From positions 248,001-312,000 of the forward strand of contig OZ252011.1 in NCBI GenBank assembly GCA_965247355.1: 64,000 nt of DNA. Direction: 5' to 3'. A program made the translations under genes and the position numbers. This document shows, one piece after another, positions 18,376 through 27,075 of this stretch. The stretch comes from RHLJ01 sp965247355. Its GTDB lineage: Bacteria > Bacteroidota > Rhodothermia > Balneolales > Balneolaceae. How positions within the stretch are numbered: position 1 is the first letter of the stretch; the number at the start of each line of letters is the position of its first letter. The notes beneath the pieces are model-generated. The model made no database searches. It was not told the DNA's origin and saw only the letters and a list, made by a program, of their open reading frames with translations.

Positions 18376-19350
18376 TTATTCCTTATGTATAATTTGATCG
18401 ATCACTTTCATATTGGCTAAGGCGTCTTCAAGTGGGGTAGGAACTGGAGTGTCATCCAGTATTGCTTTAGAAAAGGCATCACCTTGTAATGTATACTGGT
18501 CACAGGTTTCAAAGAAGATTGTCTCGGTTTCTCCTCCTTTTTGAAGGTGGAGTTTCCGTGTCGCTTCATTAGCTGAATTGAATGGAATATTTAGTTCTAT
18601 ATGACCTTTGGTTCCATAGATGATGGCGGATTGTCTGTGATCCAATTGAGTGGAGCACATAAAATTAGCGGTTCCATTTTCGAACTCCAGTATTCCTGAA
18701 GCCAACCGATCGACATTAAATTCCGGGTCATAATCTACAAAAGACTGAACGTTGACAGGTTCACCTTCGAATAGAAACCGGGATAGGTTGATACAATAAC
18801 ACCCTATATCAAGAATACCTCCACCCCCTATATCAGCTTTATTCCGAACATTATCAGGGTCTATATTGAAAAAAGTAAATACTGAGTTAATGAAACGAAT
18901 GTCACCAATTTCACCGCTTTTGATGATTTCTTTTACCTTTTCCCATTGTGGATGGAAACGGTACATAAAAGCTTCCATTACTTTTAAATGAGGATATTTT
19001 CTTGATACATCCAGCAGTGATTGAGCTTCTTCTGCTGTAATCGAAATGGGTTTCTCACAAAGCACGTGTTTTCCTGCTTCCATAGCTTTTATGGTCCATG
19101 GCACATGTAAATGGTTGGGAAGAGGATTATAGATTGCTTCAATCTCAGGGTCTGCAAGTAGATCTTCGTAAGAACCATATGATTTATGGATCCCAAGGTC
19201 TTCAGCAACGGATTCAGCTTTTTTACGGTTTCGGGATGAGATCGCAACTATTTCGCATAATTGGCTTTTCTGCATAGATGGAATCACATTATTGACTCCT
19301 ATTTTAGCTGTACTTAATACTCCCCATTTAATTTTTCTTTTATCAACCAT
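18376..19350 (-). CDS. Gfo/Idh/MocA-family NAD(P)-dependent oxidoreductase
   Basis: A 324-residue two-domain dehydrogenase. An N-terminal Rossmann fold (KIKWGVLSTAKIGVNNVIPS) is followed by the family motif LCEKPIS, with the catalytic Lys near 100, and then an alpha/beta substrate domain with GGGGILDIGCYCINLSRF. Family members oxidise sugars, inositols or biliverdin-like compounds; trans-dihydrodiol or glucose-fructose oxidoreductase types are closest by feel. It is first in a two-gene unit with terC. The substrate is unknown. Confidence 0.87.
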   Translation of the reverse strand: MVDKRKIKWGVLSTAKIGVNNVIPSMQKSQLCEIVAISSRNRKKAESVAEDLGIHKSYGSYEDLLADPEIEAIYNPLPNHLHVPWTIKAMEAGKHVLCEKPISITAEEAQSLLDVSRKYPHLKVMEAFMYRFHPQWEKVKEIIKSGEIGDIRFINSVFTFFNIDPDNVRNKADIGGGGILDIGCYCINLSRFLFEGEPVNVQSFVDYDPEFNVDRLASGILEFENGTANFMCSTQLDHRQSAIIYGTKGHIELNIPFNSANEATRKLHLQKGGETETIFFETCDQYTLQGDAFSKAILDDTPVPTPLEDALANMKVIDQIIHKE

Positions 19351-19501
19351 AAGAACTGTTTTTTAGAATAGATTTCGATTGATGGTAAGAAATACACTAA
19401 GGATTAAAAAATTAGTGTTTAGAGTATCCAGAGGGAAAAGTATTTATTATAATAGACTGTGGGTAGGGTAAATCGGAGAATAGGAGTAAGCCCTTGAAAT
19501 T

Positions 19502-20767
19502 ATGATTGCACGTAAATTATGTATGCTAGTACTTTTACTGGCACTGTTTGGGACTAATGTTCACTCACAACTAAATGAAATTGGAAAATTTGAGCTTGAT
19601 ACCTGGCGAGATAGAAAAGTAGTTATACCATTCGATCTCATTAATAACCTGATTGTAATACCAATTTCAATTAATAATTCTGACACTCTTCATTTTATTT
19701 TAGATACAGGTGTTTCTTCTACGCTAATTACTGAGTTGAGAGAAGATGATGTAATCCCACTAAACTATATAAGAACAGTAAAAATAAGCGGTTTAGGAAA
19801 AGGAGAGTCAACAGAAGCGTACTACGCTCCAGGCAACGAGATTAAAATAGGTAAAGCAATAGGGTCGGATCAGGATATTCTGATCTTGAAAGAAGATATT
19901 TTTCATCTCTCCAGTTTGCTTGGGAAAAAAGTAAATGGATTAATAGGGTACAGTCTTTTCAAAGATTTTATCGTGGAACTCGATTATCGTGAGAAGCGGG
20001 TAATTCTTCACGAACATCATAAATATGAAGCCAAATATAAAGCTAAAAGTGAAAGTGATAAATGGATTACAGCTCCGATTAGCCTTTACAGACAAAAACC
20101 TTATTTAGATGTCAATTTAGTTCAGAAAGATGGCTCTGAGTTAAGAGTAAAACTGCTGCTTGATTCGGGCGCAAGTCACGGTATGGCTTTATATCATTCT
20201 GCAAATGAAGGAATACATTTACCAGAAAGAAGAATCAGGTCGTTTTTAGGAAGTGGCATAAGCGGAGAAATCCATGGATATCTTGGGCGAATAGATACAC
20301 TTTCTATTGATAAGTATGATTTAAGAGATATTGTGGTTTCATATCCTGATGAGGATGGGATTCGACGAGCTCTTAACTACAGTGAAAGAGATGGTAGTAT
20401 TGGGGCAGAGGTTTTAAAGAGGTTTAAAGTTTTCATTAATTATAAAGAAGGGACTATGATCATGAAGCCGTCTCGGTTTTTTAATGAAAAATTTTCCTAC
20501 AATATATCCGGGATGGAAATAGCAACACCGTATCCGAATGTGCCAGTTTACTCAGTAACCCATGTAAGAGACAGTTCAGCAGCACATAAGGCGGACATTA
20601 GAAAAGGTGACATCCTTGTCGAAATTAACCGAAAAGGAAGTCAATACTATCAGTTAAGTGAACTTAATAAGCTTTTTGAAGAAGAAGGAAAAAAACTGAG
20701 GTTGGAAATACTTAGAGGAGAAGAAATTATTCGAAAAGAACTTTTTCTTGAAAGCGAACTTAACTAA
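19502..20767 (+). CDS. Secreted retropepsin-like aspartyl protease with PDZ domain
   Basis: 421 residues with a signal peptide (about 1-22, ending VHSQ). Two pepsin-like half sites are present in one chain: LDTGVSSTLI (Asp near 68) and LDSGASHGMAL (Asp near 220). This is the family of Bacteroidota proteins annotated as aspartyl proteases. The C-terminal 90 residues form a PDZ domain (SSAAHKADIRKGDILVEINRKG), which would bind protein C-termini. Acts outside the inner membrane. It is divergent from the oxidoreductase and converges on the next gene with four bases between stops. Confidence 0.85.
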   Translation: MIARKLCMLVLLLALFGTNVHSQLNEIGKFELDTWRDRKVVIPFDLINNLIVIPISINNSDTLHFILDTGVSSTLITELREDDVIPLNYIRTVKISGLGKGESTEAYYAPGNEIKIGKAIGSDQDILILKEDIFHLSSLLGKKVNGLIGYSLFKDFIVELDYREKRVILHEHHKYEAKYKAKSESDKWITAPISLYRQKPYLDVNLVQKDGSELRVKLLLDSGASHGMALYHSANEGIHLPERRIRSFLGSGISGEIHGYLGRIDTLSIDKYDLRDIVVSYPDEDGIRRALNYSERDGSIGAEVLKRFKVFINYKEGTMIMKPSRFFNEKFSYNISGMEIATPYPNVPVYSVTHVRDSSAAHKADIRKGDILVEINRKGSQYYQLSELNKLFEEEGKKLRLEILRGEEIIRKELFLESELN

Positions 20768-20771
20768 ATAA

Positions 20772-21674
20772 TCATTCCTTAAGCAACCAGAAATCAACCC
20801 TGTTTAACGCAACGTAAGGTACTGCTACCATATTTCGGTTCGGATCAATGGCAATATCGGCAGGCCTACCCGGTAATTTGATGAATAACTCATCACTTCC
20901 ATCGATCATCAAATGCAGGCTGGAATCAAATTGGGTTGAGGTTATAAGTCCTCCGTCAAAGTATTCAATTCCATCGTAGTTGTCACTCCCTGAGGCCGTA
21001 CCATATACTGAAAGCATATCGGTTTCTACATTGTATTGATAGATTTCGGGACCATCATTCCAGGGAGCAAAAGCAAGATCACCAGAAGGTAGCCTGGCTA
21101 TTCCGTTTGGCATGATCGGTAATTCATCTTTAACTAGTTCAGCTTCGAAGTTTTTAATCCTGAATAATGATCGTGCTCCGGTGTCGGTTACATAAAGATA
21201 TCCATCTGTACCCTGAACAATATCATTGATAAATCCATTTTCAAATGCACCGAAATCGACAAAACCAAGATGATCCCCTGATTTCTTATTGAAGTAGTGA
21301 ACTCCTGAGTGATCGGCAACCCAAAGTGTATCTCCCGTGATATACATCCCGCGCCCGGCATCAAAAGGAAACTCTTCTGTTCCGGTCATAAATTCGAGTT
21401 CCTGAATCTCTCCCGAAGATGAAACCTTTGAAATATACCCATTTGCATCACCGGAAGTGGATCCCACAAAACAGGAAACAAAGTATACATCCAGTTCTTC
21501 ATCATATCGCACTGCTTCCGGTCCGTCAAAGCCTTCCACAGAAAAAGAAACGGTACTGAAGTCCTGACCTCGTTTCCAGTCTTTAGTTTTAGGTTCTTCT
21601 TTTGGTGTACACGAAGCGATGAAAAGAACCACAAGCATTAGCATGCCGGTACTTCTTAGGCTACTTTTTTTCAT
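20772..21674 (-). CDS. Lipoprotein with SMP-30/NHL-like beta-propeller
   Basis: A 300-residue protein with a lipoprotein signal, LMLVVLFIASC, giving a lipidated Cys near 22. The mature chain consists of repeated blocks such as YDEELDVYFVSCF, GRGMYITGDTLWVADHSG, DIVQGTDGYLYVTDTGA and MPNGIARLPSGDLAFAPW, typical of the SMP-30/gluconolactonase/NHL propeller group. Members bind a metal and may hydrolyse lactones, but the catalytic residues cannot be confirmed here. It is followed downstream by nothing convergent that would suggest a pathway; upstream lies the P1 nuclease gene, 20 bases away on the same strand. Confidence 0.78.
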   Translation of the reverse strand: MKKSSLRSTGMLMLVVLFIASCTPKEEPKTKDWKRGQDFSTVSFSVEGFDGPEAVRYDEELDVYFVSCFVGSTSGDANGYISKVSSSGEIQELEFMTGTEEFPFDAGRGMYITGDTLWVADHSGVHYFNKKSGDHLGFVDFGAFENGFINDIVQGTDGYLYVTDTGARSLFRIKNFEAELVKDELPIMPNGIARLPSGDLAFAPWNDGPEIYQYNVETDMLSVYGTASGSDNYDGIEYFDGGLITSTQFDSSLHLMIDGSDELFIKLPGRPADIAIDPNRNMVAVPYVALNRVDFWLLKE

Positions 21675-21694
21675 ATAAATAAATTGGGTGATAA

Positions 21695-22477
21695 TTATTC
21701 AGCGTAGATTTCATTAATTATTCCGGCAAGTCGAACGCCAGCTTGGAGTAGTCTTAATTCTACAGTATCAAAATTGAGAAAAGAATACTCATATCCAAGT
21801 CGGCCATTTTCCGGATACTCATATACCTGTGGAAGCAGTTCCTTAGATTCGTATGCCCAATCAAGAACAGTAGTAGATTGCCATTCAGTAACGGTTTCTT
21901 CATCTAACTGATCATCAATGAAGTCAGCAAGCTCAGTAAAGCTTAGTTGTTTTCCATCGATCATTTCAGAATCCCAAACCCGGTGTAAGTTCGAATTACC
22001 TCCAAACCATTGAACACGGGCATCATTTCCTCCGCGATCGGTGCCATTTCCAACATGCAGTGGTTGGTGTAAGTCTCCAACGAGGTGTACCAAAACTTTA
22101 AGATTGATGGCTTCCTGTTCAGACGATAACTCGCCAGACTTTAATTCTGTTATCATTTTATCTATAGCCCAGATGATATCTCCTTCCTCAGGAGTTCCGG
22201 CTTCTTCATAAGTCATGCCTTCAGGAATGGTGCAATAATGCCACGGGCTCATATATCGAAAATCCGGGTCTGACCGGATTTCGTCCATCCAGGTACTCAC
22301 CTCAGCTAACGAATTACCATTTAGAACCCGATGAACTTCATCAGCAGCAGTATCGGTTAATAATTGAGTTGCAATATGCCCGGTAGTACGGTGACCAATT
22401 TGTCCCCATCTACGTGCTTCTTCAGAGGAGTTGCTGGAAATGAAAAGAGTGAGAATTAATAGTAAAATGATTTTCAT
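21695..22477 (-). CDS. Exported S1/P1-type zinc nuclease
   Basis: A 260-residue single-strand nuclease/nucleotidase of the S1/P1 family. The trinuclear zinc site is readable: WGQIGHRTTG (Trp24 and His), WMDEIR and SPWHYC, HLVGDLHQPLHVGNGTDRGGND, and NLHRVWDSEMI. A hydrophobic leader precedes it. In this family the mature N-terminal Trp itself binds zinc, yet here Trp24 is preceded by EEARR, an unusual cleavage context. It would degrade RNA or single-stranded DNA in the periplasm or outside. It is followed 20 bases later by the propeller lipoprotein, probably co-transcribed. Confidence 0.9.
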   Translation of the reverse strand: MKIILLLILTLFISSNSSEEARRWGQIGHRTTGHIATQLLTDTAADEVHRVLNGNSLAEVSTWMDEIRSDPDFRYMSPWHYCTIPEGMTYEEAGTPEEGDIIWAIDKMITELKSGELSSEQEAINLKVLVHLVGDLHQPLHVGNGTDRGGNDARVQWFGGNSNLHRVWDSEMIDGKQLSFTELADFIDDQLDEETVTEWQSTTVLDWAYESKELLPQVYEYPENGRLGYEYSFLNFDTVELRLLQAGVRLAGIINEIYAE

Positions 22478-22504
22478 AAGATTTATTTAAATGAAAAAAT
22501 GAGG

Positions 22505-22534
22505 TAGATAACTTACTAAAAAGAGGGTTATCTA
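22505..22534 (-). terminator. Probable terminator overlapping a stop codon
   Basis: An 8-bp stem (TAGATAAC/GTTATCTA) with a 14-base loop. On the minus strand it starts in the TAG stop of the small CGGC protein and is followed shortly by TTTTTT. Confidence 0.5.
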
Positions 22535-22921
22535 TTGTACTGAAATAGTTAAATGTTGATTAAAAATATCAGGATCTATGCTGCTGGTTGCTGATGCAGA
22601 TAGCAAAAGAGATGTGCTACCTGTTTTAGTAGGATTTATATAAAGAGTATCGCCACTTTGAACCAAGGTTATTATTTGTTTCTCTAGTTTATAAGATACC
22701 TTTGGTGAGTAATAAATAGTCTCATCATCACAATCAGAGCTTAACCGGAAAAGTTCTTCCTTAACATTTATTTTCCAAACAGCATTTTGTGATAAAGTAG
22801 TATCCGGTAATATTCCAGCTCTGCTAATAAATGTTTCACATCCACCACAAGTAGTTGAACTTGGATCTCCAAGAAATAAAAAGGCAAGAATGATTGAAAA
22901 AGTAGACAGTTTAAAAGTCAT
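22532..22921 (-). CDS. Small exported protein with CGGC motif, unknown
   Basis: 129 residues with a hydrophobic leader (about 1-18) and a cysteine pair, CGGC (25-28), just after the likely cleavage site. The rest is predicted beta-rich (KVSYKLEKQIITLVQSGD, SGDTLYINPTKTGSTSLLLS). The start ATG overlaps the TGA of the upstream barrel-like gene as ATGA, so translation is coupled. I do not recognise the family. The close link to a barrel-like protein suggests a shared envelope role. Confidence 0.65.
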   Translation of the reverse strand: MTFKLSTFSIILAFLFLGDPSSTTCGGCETFISRAGILPDTTLSQNAVWKINVKEELFRLSSDCDDETIYYSPKVSYKLEKQIITLVQSGDTLYINPTKTGSTSLLLSASATSSIDPDIFNQHLTISVQ

Positions 22922-23583
22922 AAATTCAGTGGGAGATAAATTATAGCTTCAAGAGTGTAGTATTGGGCTTCATCAATTAAATAAGAAGAAAGAGTTGATG
23001 TATTCCTAAAAGAATTACCTTTCGTAAATGAGGTGATAAACCCAATCTGAGCCTCATCAAATTTAATTTTAAGACCTAATTCCGGTGCCAGATTTATACT
23101 GGCAGGTTTTAAAGTATTAGGTAAAGGATACCATTCAGATTCTTCTTGAGCATTTAAACTTTGGACCTCGAATTTAGAAGCAATGGGATATCGAATACTT
23201 ACTCCGAGAAGAACCATAAATCTCTTTCCCCCTAAATGTAGCATTGGTTTTAGCTGAGCGTCAAGAAAAGATAAACGGTCATTGTAAGAAGTATTACTTT
23301 TTGGCGGATGCAGATATAAATTTTGATAAGTAAACCGAAGAGAAACTGAGTAATGTTGATCAGGAGCAGTTCTGAAAATGACTCCTGTTTCCAATGTTAG
23401 TCTTGGAATTGAACTAGTTCTTCCAAAAGTGCCATAACTATTATCTATGTTTAACTGGCTTTGTCCTATACCTATTCCAACGTAGTAGTTGTATCCGTTC
23501 ATTAAGGAATCAGAAAGAAAAGTCTGCGAAAAGGCTCTCGATGAAATAGTTATTAACAGAATAAAAAGGCAAGCTTTTCTCAT
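22918..23583 (-). CDS. Exported beta-barrel-like protein, unknown
   Basis: 221 residues with a clean signal peptide (MRKACLFILLITISSRAFSQ) followed by alternating hydrophobic/polar strands such as NYYVGIGIGQSQLNID, YSVSLRFTYQNLYL and FMVLLGVSIRYP. It ends in YYTLEAIIYLPLNL, an aromatic-rich final strand typical of outer-membrane barrels. It probably sits in the outer membrane. It overlaps the downstream small exported protein by four bases. No specific family is recognised. Confidence 0.65.
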   Translation of the reverse strand: MRKACLFILLITISSRAFSQTFLSDSLMNGYNYYVGIGIGQSQLNIDNSYGTFGRTSSIPRLTLETGVIFRTAPDQHYSVSLRFTYQNLYLHPPKSNTSYNDRLSFLDAQLKPMLHLGGKRFMVLLGVSIRYPIASKFEVQSLNAQEESEWYPLPNTLKPASINLAPELGLKIKFDEAQIGFITSFTKGNSFRNTSTLSSYLIDEAQYYTLEAIIYLPLNL

Positions 23584-23603
23584 AACTCAATGTGGCACAT
23601 ATG

Positions 23604-24098
23604 TTATTCGAGCTCTTGGAGTAAATTCCCAAAGTCTAACGCTTTTGTAAACATTTTTATTGAGCCATCTTCATTTAAGGGCCATTCAATCTCTGGTCGG
23701 TCCCAATATAACTCTACTCCATTTTCATCCGGATCATCCAAATATAGAGCTTCCGAAACGCCATGATCAGAGACTCCTGATAATGGATATTCCTTTTCCA
23801 GCAACCGTTTAAGAATTTCAGCAAGGTCTTTTCGGGTAGGATAGAGGATGGCGGTGTGAAAAAGCCCGGCGCTTCTTTTCGGAGCAGGGGAAGCTCCAAG
23901 ACTGTTCCAGGTATTCAGCCCAATATGATGATGATATCCTCCGGCAGATATGAAAGCAGCCTGTTCACCATAGGTTGTAATTAGCTCAAAGCCTAATAGC
24001 CCACAATAGAAATCAAGAGAGCGTTGCAGATCTGATACTTTTAAATGAACATGTCCAATCCGCGTTTTGGACGGCACTTTGTATTCGTTACCCATCAC
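23604..24098 (-). CDS. VOC-family (glyoxalase/catechol 2,3-dioxygenase-like) protein
   Basis: 164 residues built of two beta-alpha-beta-beta-beta modules. The first begins RIGHVHLKVSDLQRSLDFYCGLLGF; the second contains GLFHTAILYPTRKDLAEIL and ends DDPDENGVELYWDRP. Metal ligands by position are His16 or 18, His81 and Glu129, as in type I extradiol dioxygenases and glyoxalases. YHHHIGLNTW is a family block. Substrate unknown; homologues are often called catechol-2,3-dioxygenase without proof. It stands alone, 20 bases downstream of nothing functionally linked. Confidence 0.85.
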   Translation of the reverse strand: MMGNEYKVPSKTRIGHVHLKVSDLQRSLDFYCGLLGFELITTYGEQAAFISAGGYHHHIGLNTWNSLGASPAPKRSAGLFHTAILYPTRKDLAEILKRLLEKEYPLSGVSDHGVSEALYLDDPDENGVELYWDRPEIEWPLNEDGSIKMFTKALDFGNLLQELE

Positions 24099-24227
24099 AA
24101 TGTTTTTTGAAAACAGTAAGGCTTTGGGCTGAATGATTCAATAAGCAAAAGATAGATTAATATGTAGTGAGTGACGCTGAACCTGATTCAGCATCTGTAG
24201 AGAGTGATTCTTTGAATAGTTAGATAC

Positions 24228-24473
24228 TCACCAAATCGGCAACTCTTCAATACTGATATCAAACGAAAAAAGCTTTTTTTCAAGACTGCTTATATTTAAT
24301 GACTTGAAGTCTATTCTCAAGACATGATCACGATCGTCCATATCCAGATTCCAGTCTCGTATTTCTTGAGTTCTTTCAAGAACATAAACCAGACGTGCAG
24401 CTTTTAATTTAGTATCAATATTAGTGCTGAAAACCAGGCATTTTAAGCCGGTTTTTTGACTTATGGGGTTCAT
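24228..24473 (-). CDS. Small conserved-looking protein, unknown (ferredoxin-like fold possible)
   Basis: 81 residues: CLVFSTNIDTKLKAARLVYVL, DHVLRIDFK and LEKKLFSFDISIEELP suggest a beta-alpha-beta-beta-alpha-beta order like heavy-metal-associated domains, but the CxxC metal site is absent. It starts two bases after the RibD-like gene stop, so it is the last gene of a DinB/RibD-like unit. The function is unknown, and I accept it mainly because of tight packing and protein-like composition. Confidence 0.55.
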   Translation of the reverse strand: MNPISQKTGLKCLVFSTNIDTKLKAARLVYVLERTQEIRDWNLDMDDRDHVLRIDFKSLNISSLEKKLFSFDISIEELPIW

Positions 24474-24475
24474 GG

Positions 24476-25018
24476 TTAAGTATATTTTGGTTTGTAAGTG
24501 AGTTGGACAAAGCCATTTTTGAATTCGGTTGAATTCAGGAGTTTAAGCTCAAGGTCTTTTTCAAGCTTACCAAAAAGAGGAATGCCAGAACCTAAAATGA
24601 CAGGAATTTTAGTAATGATGAGTTTTTCAATTAAACCTGCATTAAGGAATTGCTGAATGGTCTTTCCTCCATCAATGTAGAAGTTTTTATATCCCATTTC
24701 TTTTGCCTGATCCAGCACTTCAGATGGAGTGCCATTCATGTAATAAACTTTATCTGTTAATTCATCCGGAATGGTCAATGATTTAGAACTGAGTACAATA
24801 ACTGGTTTCTGGTAGGGCCAATCTCCAAAAGTGATAACTTTTTCAAAACTGTTTCTACCCATGATTAGTGCATCCACTGAATTCATAAATTCAGAATAAC
24901 CAAAATCCTCTCCTTCTATAATGAAGGAGGGATTATGTAGCCAGTTAATATCGGCATCCTCTTTAGCAATGAAACCATCCAGGCTGGTTGCGATATATAC
25001 AGAGCAGCTAGCTTTCAT
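24476..25018 (-). CDS. RibD C-terminal/dihydrofolate reductase-like protein
   Basis: 180 residues of the RibD_C fold: CSVYIATSLDGFIAKEDADINWLH at the N-terminus (start shown partly: SLDGFIA), MGRNSFEKVITFGDWPY, and FYIDGGKTIQQFLNAGLIEKL with the GG that contacts NADPH. Stand-alone members are annotated as dihydrofolate reductase-like oxidoreductases, with no firm substrate. The start codon overlaps the stop of the DinB gene by one base, so the two are translationally coupled. Confidence 0.83.
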   Translation of the reverse strand: MKASCSVYIATSLDGFIAKEDADINWLHNPSFIIEGEDFGYSEFMNSVDALIMGRNSFEKVITFGDWPYQKPVIVLSSKSLTIPDELTDKVYYMNGTPSEVLDQAKEMGYKNFYIDGGKTIQQFLNAGLIEKLIITKIPVILGSGIPLFGKLEKDLELKLLNSTEFKNGFVQLTYKPKYT

Positions 25019-25506
25019 TAACGCTCCCAGAATAAAGGCGGTTCTACATCAAGCGCTCTCAGATAAACATATCCTTGTCCACGATGATGTACTTCGTTAT
25101 CAATTAAGTAAAAGAGATGCCACCATACTTTACCTTTGTACTGACCATATAGAGTTTCTTCTTCACGCATTCTTTTCGGAGTAACTTCCTCCCAGTATTT
25201 ATTGATTTGTTCGGTGGACCAATCCCATAGGGTTAAAACATCTTTTTTGGTTTTGGGTTCTGTATTCAGGTCACCGGTTTCCATTTCTTTGAACGTAATC
25301 CATTCACCGGGATTTGCAAACCCATGTGCAGGGGGAGCACCCATCAAAAGTAACTCATTACAAATCTCTCCAAAGGTGCGCATTCCACCGATTGAGAAGT
25401 CGAAGAGTTTATCTTCAGGAAAAGCTTCAATGACTTTTCGGGTGAGTCGGCGATGACCTTGCCAGTGTTCAAGTAGTTCAGCGGTAGTAATGGTTTCCAT
25501 ATTCAT
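25018..25506 (-). CDS. DinB-family protein
   Basis: 162 residues of the DinB/YfiT four-helix bundle. Likely metal-binding histidines are spread as in the family: HWQGHRRLTRKVIEAFP near the N-terminus and NEVHHRGQGYVYLRAL near the C-terminus. Members include bacillithiol and mycothiol transferases; this is noteworthy because a YtxJ protein lies 2.4 kb away. The usual start is MNMETI; a second Met two codons in is possible. It leads a tightly packed unit DinB, RibD-like, small protein. An inverted repeat lies immediately upstream. Confidence 0.82.
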   Translation of the reverse strand: MNMETITTAELLEHWQGHRRLTRKVIEAFPEDKLFDFSIGGMRTFGEICNELLLMGAPPAHGFANPGEWITFKEMETGDLNTEPKTKKDVLTLWDWSTEQINKYWEEVTPKRMREEETLYGQYKGKVWWHLFYLIDNEVHHRGQGYVYLRALDVEPPLFWER

Positions 25507-25507
25507 G

Positions 25508-25533
25508 TTGGTTCGTTAAGGTTTGTGAACCAA
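25508..25533. promoter_or_regulatory. Inverted repeat before the DinB gene
   Basis: Perfect 7-bp arms TTGGTTC/GAACCAA separated by 12 bases, ending two bases from the DinB start codon. It could be an operator for the WYL regulator encoded just upstream. The arms are short, so chance is possible. Confidence 0.3.
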
Positions 25534-25581
25534 GTTAAAAGCTGAGACTGACAACCCTATGTCAGCAAAAAAGTGAAAAAT

Positions 25582-26553
25582 TTAAATTTCTTTTTCGAGT
25601 ATTGAATAATGCTCAGCAATTTCTACCGAAAGCTCTCTTAGTCTTTCTTTCATTTTTTCTGAACGAACAATTTTGACATTTGTACCCAGTGAGATAAGCC
25701 AATGAGCGGTATAGTTAATAGAGGGTGTCAGGAAAGTCATTTCAACACCATCCTCTGTAAAATTTTCCCATGCCCAGCCGTGCCAATGTTTCTGGTCGCC
25801 TACCATGCGTGCCATTTTTTTATCCATCAGGATGACGACCTCTTTCAAGTCTTTTTCTTTATGTAATCTAAGGTCATAAAAATCTTTGAGAGAACGACCG
25901 TTAGATGAATCAATGAGATCCCCGGTTGTTTTATATGACTCAAATCTGTCGAGGCGGAATGTGCGATAATCTTCTCTTAATCTGCACCAGGCTGCGAGAT
26001 ACCAGTTTCTACCCATCACCAGTAAACCGTAAGGTTCAATCTTTCTACGGGTGACTTCATCTCCATACTGCCTTTTATACTCGACCTCAACAAGTTGCTT
26101 TTTGAAGATCGCATTTTGCATAAAAGAGAACACACGATCATGAGGTCGTGGTTGCTCAACTTCAAAGTGATAATAGTTTCTGATATGGTCATCCATCGTT
26201 TCGAAATACTTTTTTTCATCAACAGGAAGGGTAGAACGAATTTTATCCAAGGCAGAATGATAAGATCGGCCAAGTTCTGAATTGCTCCAGCGTTGCATCA
26301 AACGTTCTGCAGCGAGCAAGGCCATTGCTTCTTTTTTATCAAACATAACAGGAGGGAGGTGATATCCCCGAAGAATGAAATATCCTTTACCCGGTTCATT
26401 CCCAATCGGGACTCCTGCTTCTTCCAAAGCCCTTAAATCACGGTAAGCTGTTCGTTCACTGATGGAATACCGTTCCGCCAATTCTTCAATAGGAACGAAC
26501 TTTCTTCCCTGAAGAAAAATGATAATAGCGGTAAGTCGGTCGATACGGTTCAA
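25582..26553 (-). CDS. YafY/PafC-type transcriptional regulator (HTH + WYL)
   Basis: A 323-residue DNA-binding protein. A winged helix at 1-60 (RLTAIIIFLQGRKFVPIEEL, YSISERTAYRDLRALEEAG) is followed by a WYL sensor domain around 140-215 (VEVEYKRQYGDEV, RKIEPYGLLVMGRNWYLAAW, FRLDRFESYK) and a WCX-like tail. WYL domains bind nucleic acid or small ligands and often control DNA-damage or stress genes. It lies directly upstream of the DinB-RibD unit on the same strand and may regulate it; that is inference. Confidence 0.88.
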   Translation of the reverse strand: MNRIDRLTAIIIFLQGRKFVPIEELAERYSISERTAYRDLRALEEAGVPIGNEPGKGYFILRGYHLPPVMFDKKEAMALLAAERLMQRWSNSELGRSYHSALDKIRSTLPVDEKKYFETMDDHIRNYYHFEVEQPRPHDRVFSFMQNAIFKKQLVEVEYKRQYGDEVTRRKIEPYGLLVMGRNWYLAAWCRLREDYRTFRLDRFESYKTTGDLIDSSNGRSLKDFYDLRLHKEKDLKEVVILMDKKMARMVGDQKHWHGWAWENFTEDGVEMTFLTPSINYTAHWLISLGTNVKIVRSEKMKERLRELSVEIAEHYSILEKEI

Positions 26554-26600
26554 TGCTTCTCTTTTTCATTGAGGCTAAGAGATTTGAACCAATGATTCAA

Positions 26601-26664
26601 TGGAGATTTTATCTTTATTGAACAATTTCGATAGCGGTGAACTACATGAATTAGAAAATCTCCA
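26601..26664. repeat. Widely spaced 10-bp inverted repeat upstream of the WYL regulator
   Basis: TGGAGATTTT (26601-26610) and AAAATCTCCA (26655-26664) are perfect inverted copies 44 bases apart within the 144-base gap between the SnoaL-like gene and the WYL regulator gene. Could be paired half-sites for a looping regulator or a long stem in the transcript. Nothing else is seen in the gap. Confidence 0.35.
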
Positions 26665-26697
26665 CTTAAAAGGAGAAATACCCAATCAGATCTGGTT

Positions 26698-27075
26698 TCA
26701 GTACATCGTATTAGGATTGGCGGAATTTTCCGGTATTTGCTGGATGGTATCCCAGTGTTCACAGATTTTCCCGTGTTCATCAAAGCGAAAGAAATCCATC
26801 GTTATATATTCATCATTTCCCGGCCAAATTTGATGGGTATGCAAAGCGACCAAATCACCTTCAGCAATGCACCGTACAAACTCGATGCTTTTGGTTGGGT
26901 ATTCTTTCTTCATTCGCTCGAAATACTCGATAAAGCCTTCCGGTCCATCTGCTACATCCGGATTATGCTGGATATATTCATTCCCAACGTACTTATCCAC
27001 GGCTTCTTTGGGATTACCCTCGTAAGCCATTTTGTAGAAAGCGATAACGCTCGCTTTATTTTGTTCTAAATCCAT
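26698..27075 (-). CDS. SnoaL/NTF2-like protein
   Basis: A 125-residue SnoaL-like polyketide-cyclase-fold protein: NKASVIAFYKMAYEGNPKEA, YIQHNPDVADGPEGFIEYFE and DFFRFDEHGKICEHWDTIQ are typical blocks. The IQHNP and EHWD segments give the His and Asp that line the cavity. Function unknown; family members are isomerases, hydrolases or binding proteins. Its start overlaps the stop of the UPF0173 hydrolase by one base, indicating coupling. Confidence 0.8.
   Translation of the reverse strand: MDLEQNKASVIAFYKMAYEGNPKEAVDKYVGNEYIQHNPDVADGPEGFIEYFERMKKEYPTKSIEFVRCIAEGDLVALHTHQIWPGNDEYITMDFFRFDEHGKICEHWDTIQQIPENSANPNTMY

Noticed and set aside
24176..24192. GCTGAA/TTCAGC hairpin after the small 81-residue gene as a terminator
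   Set aside because: Only six base pairs and no T tract on the minus strand.
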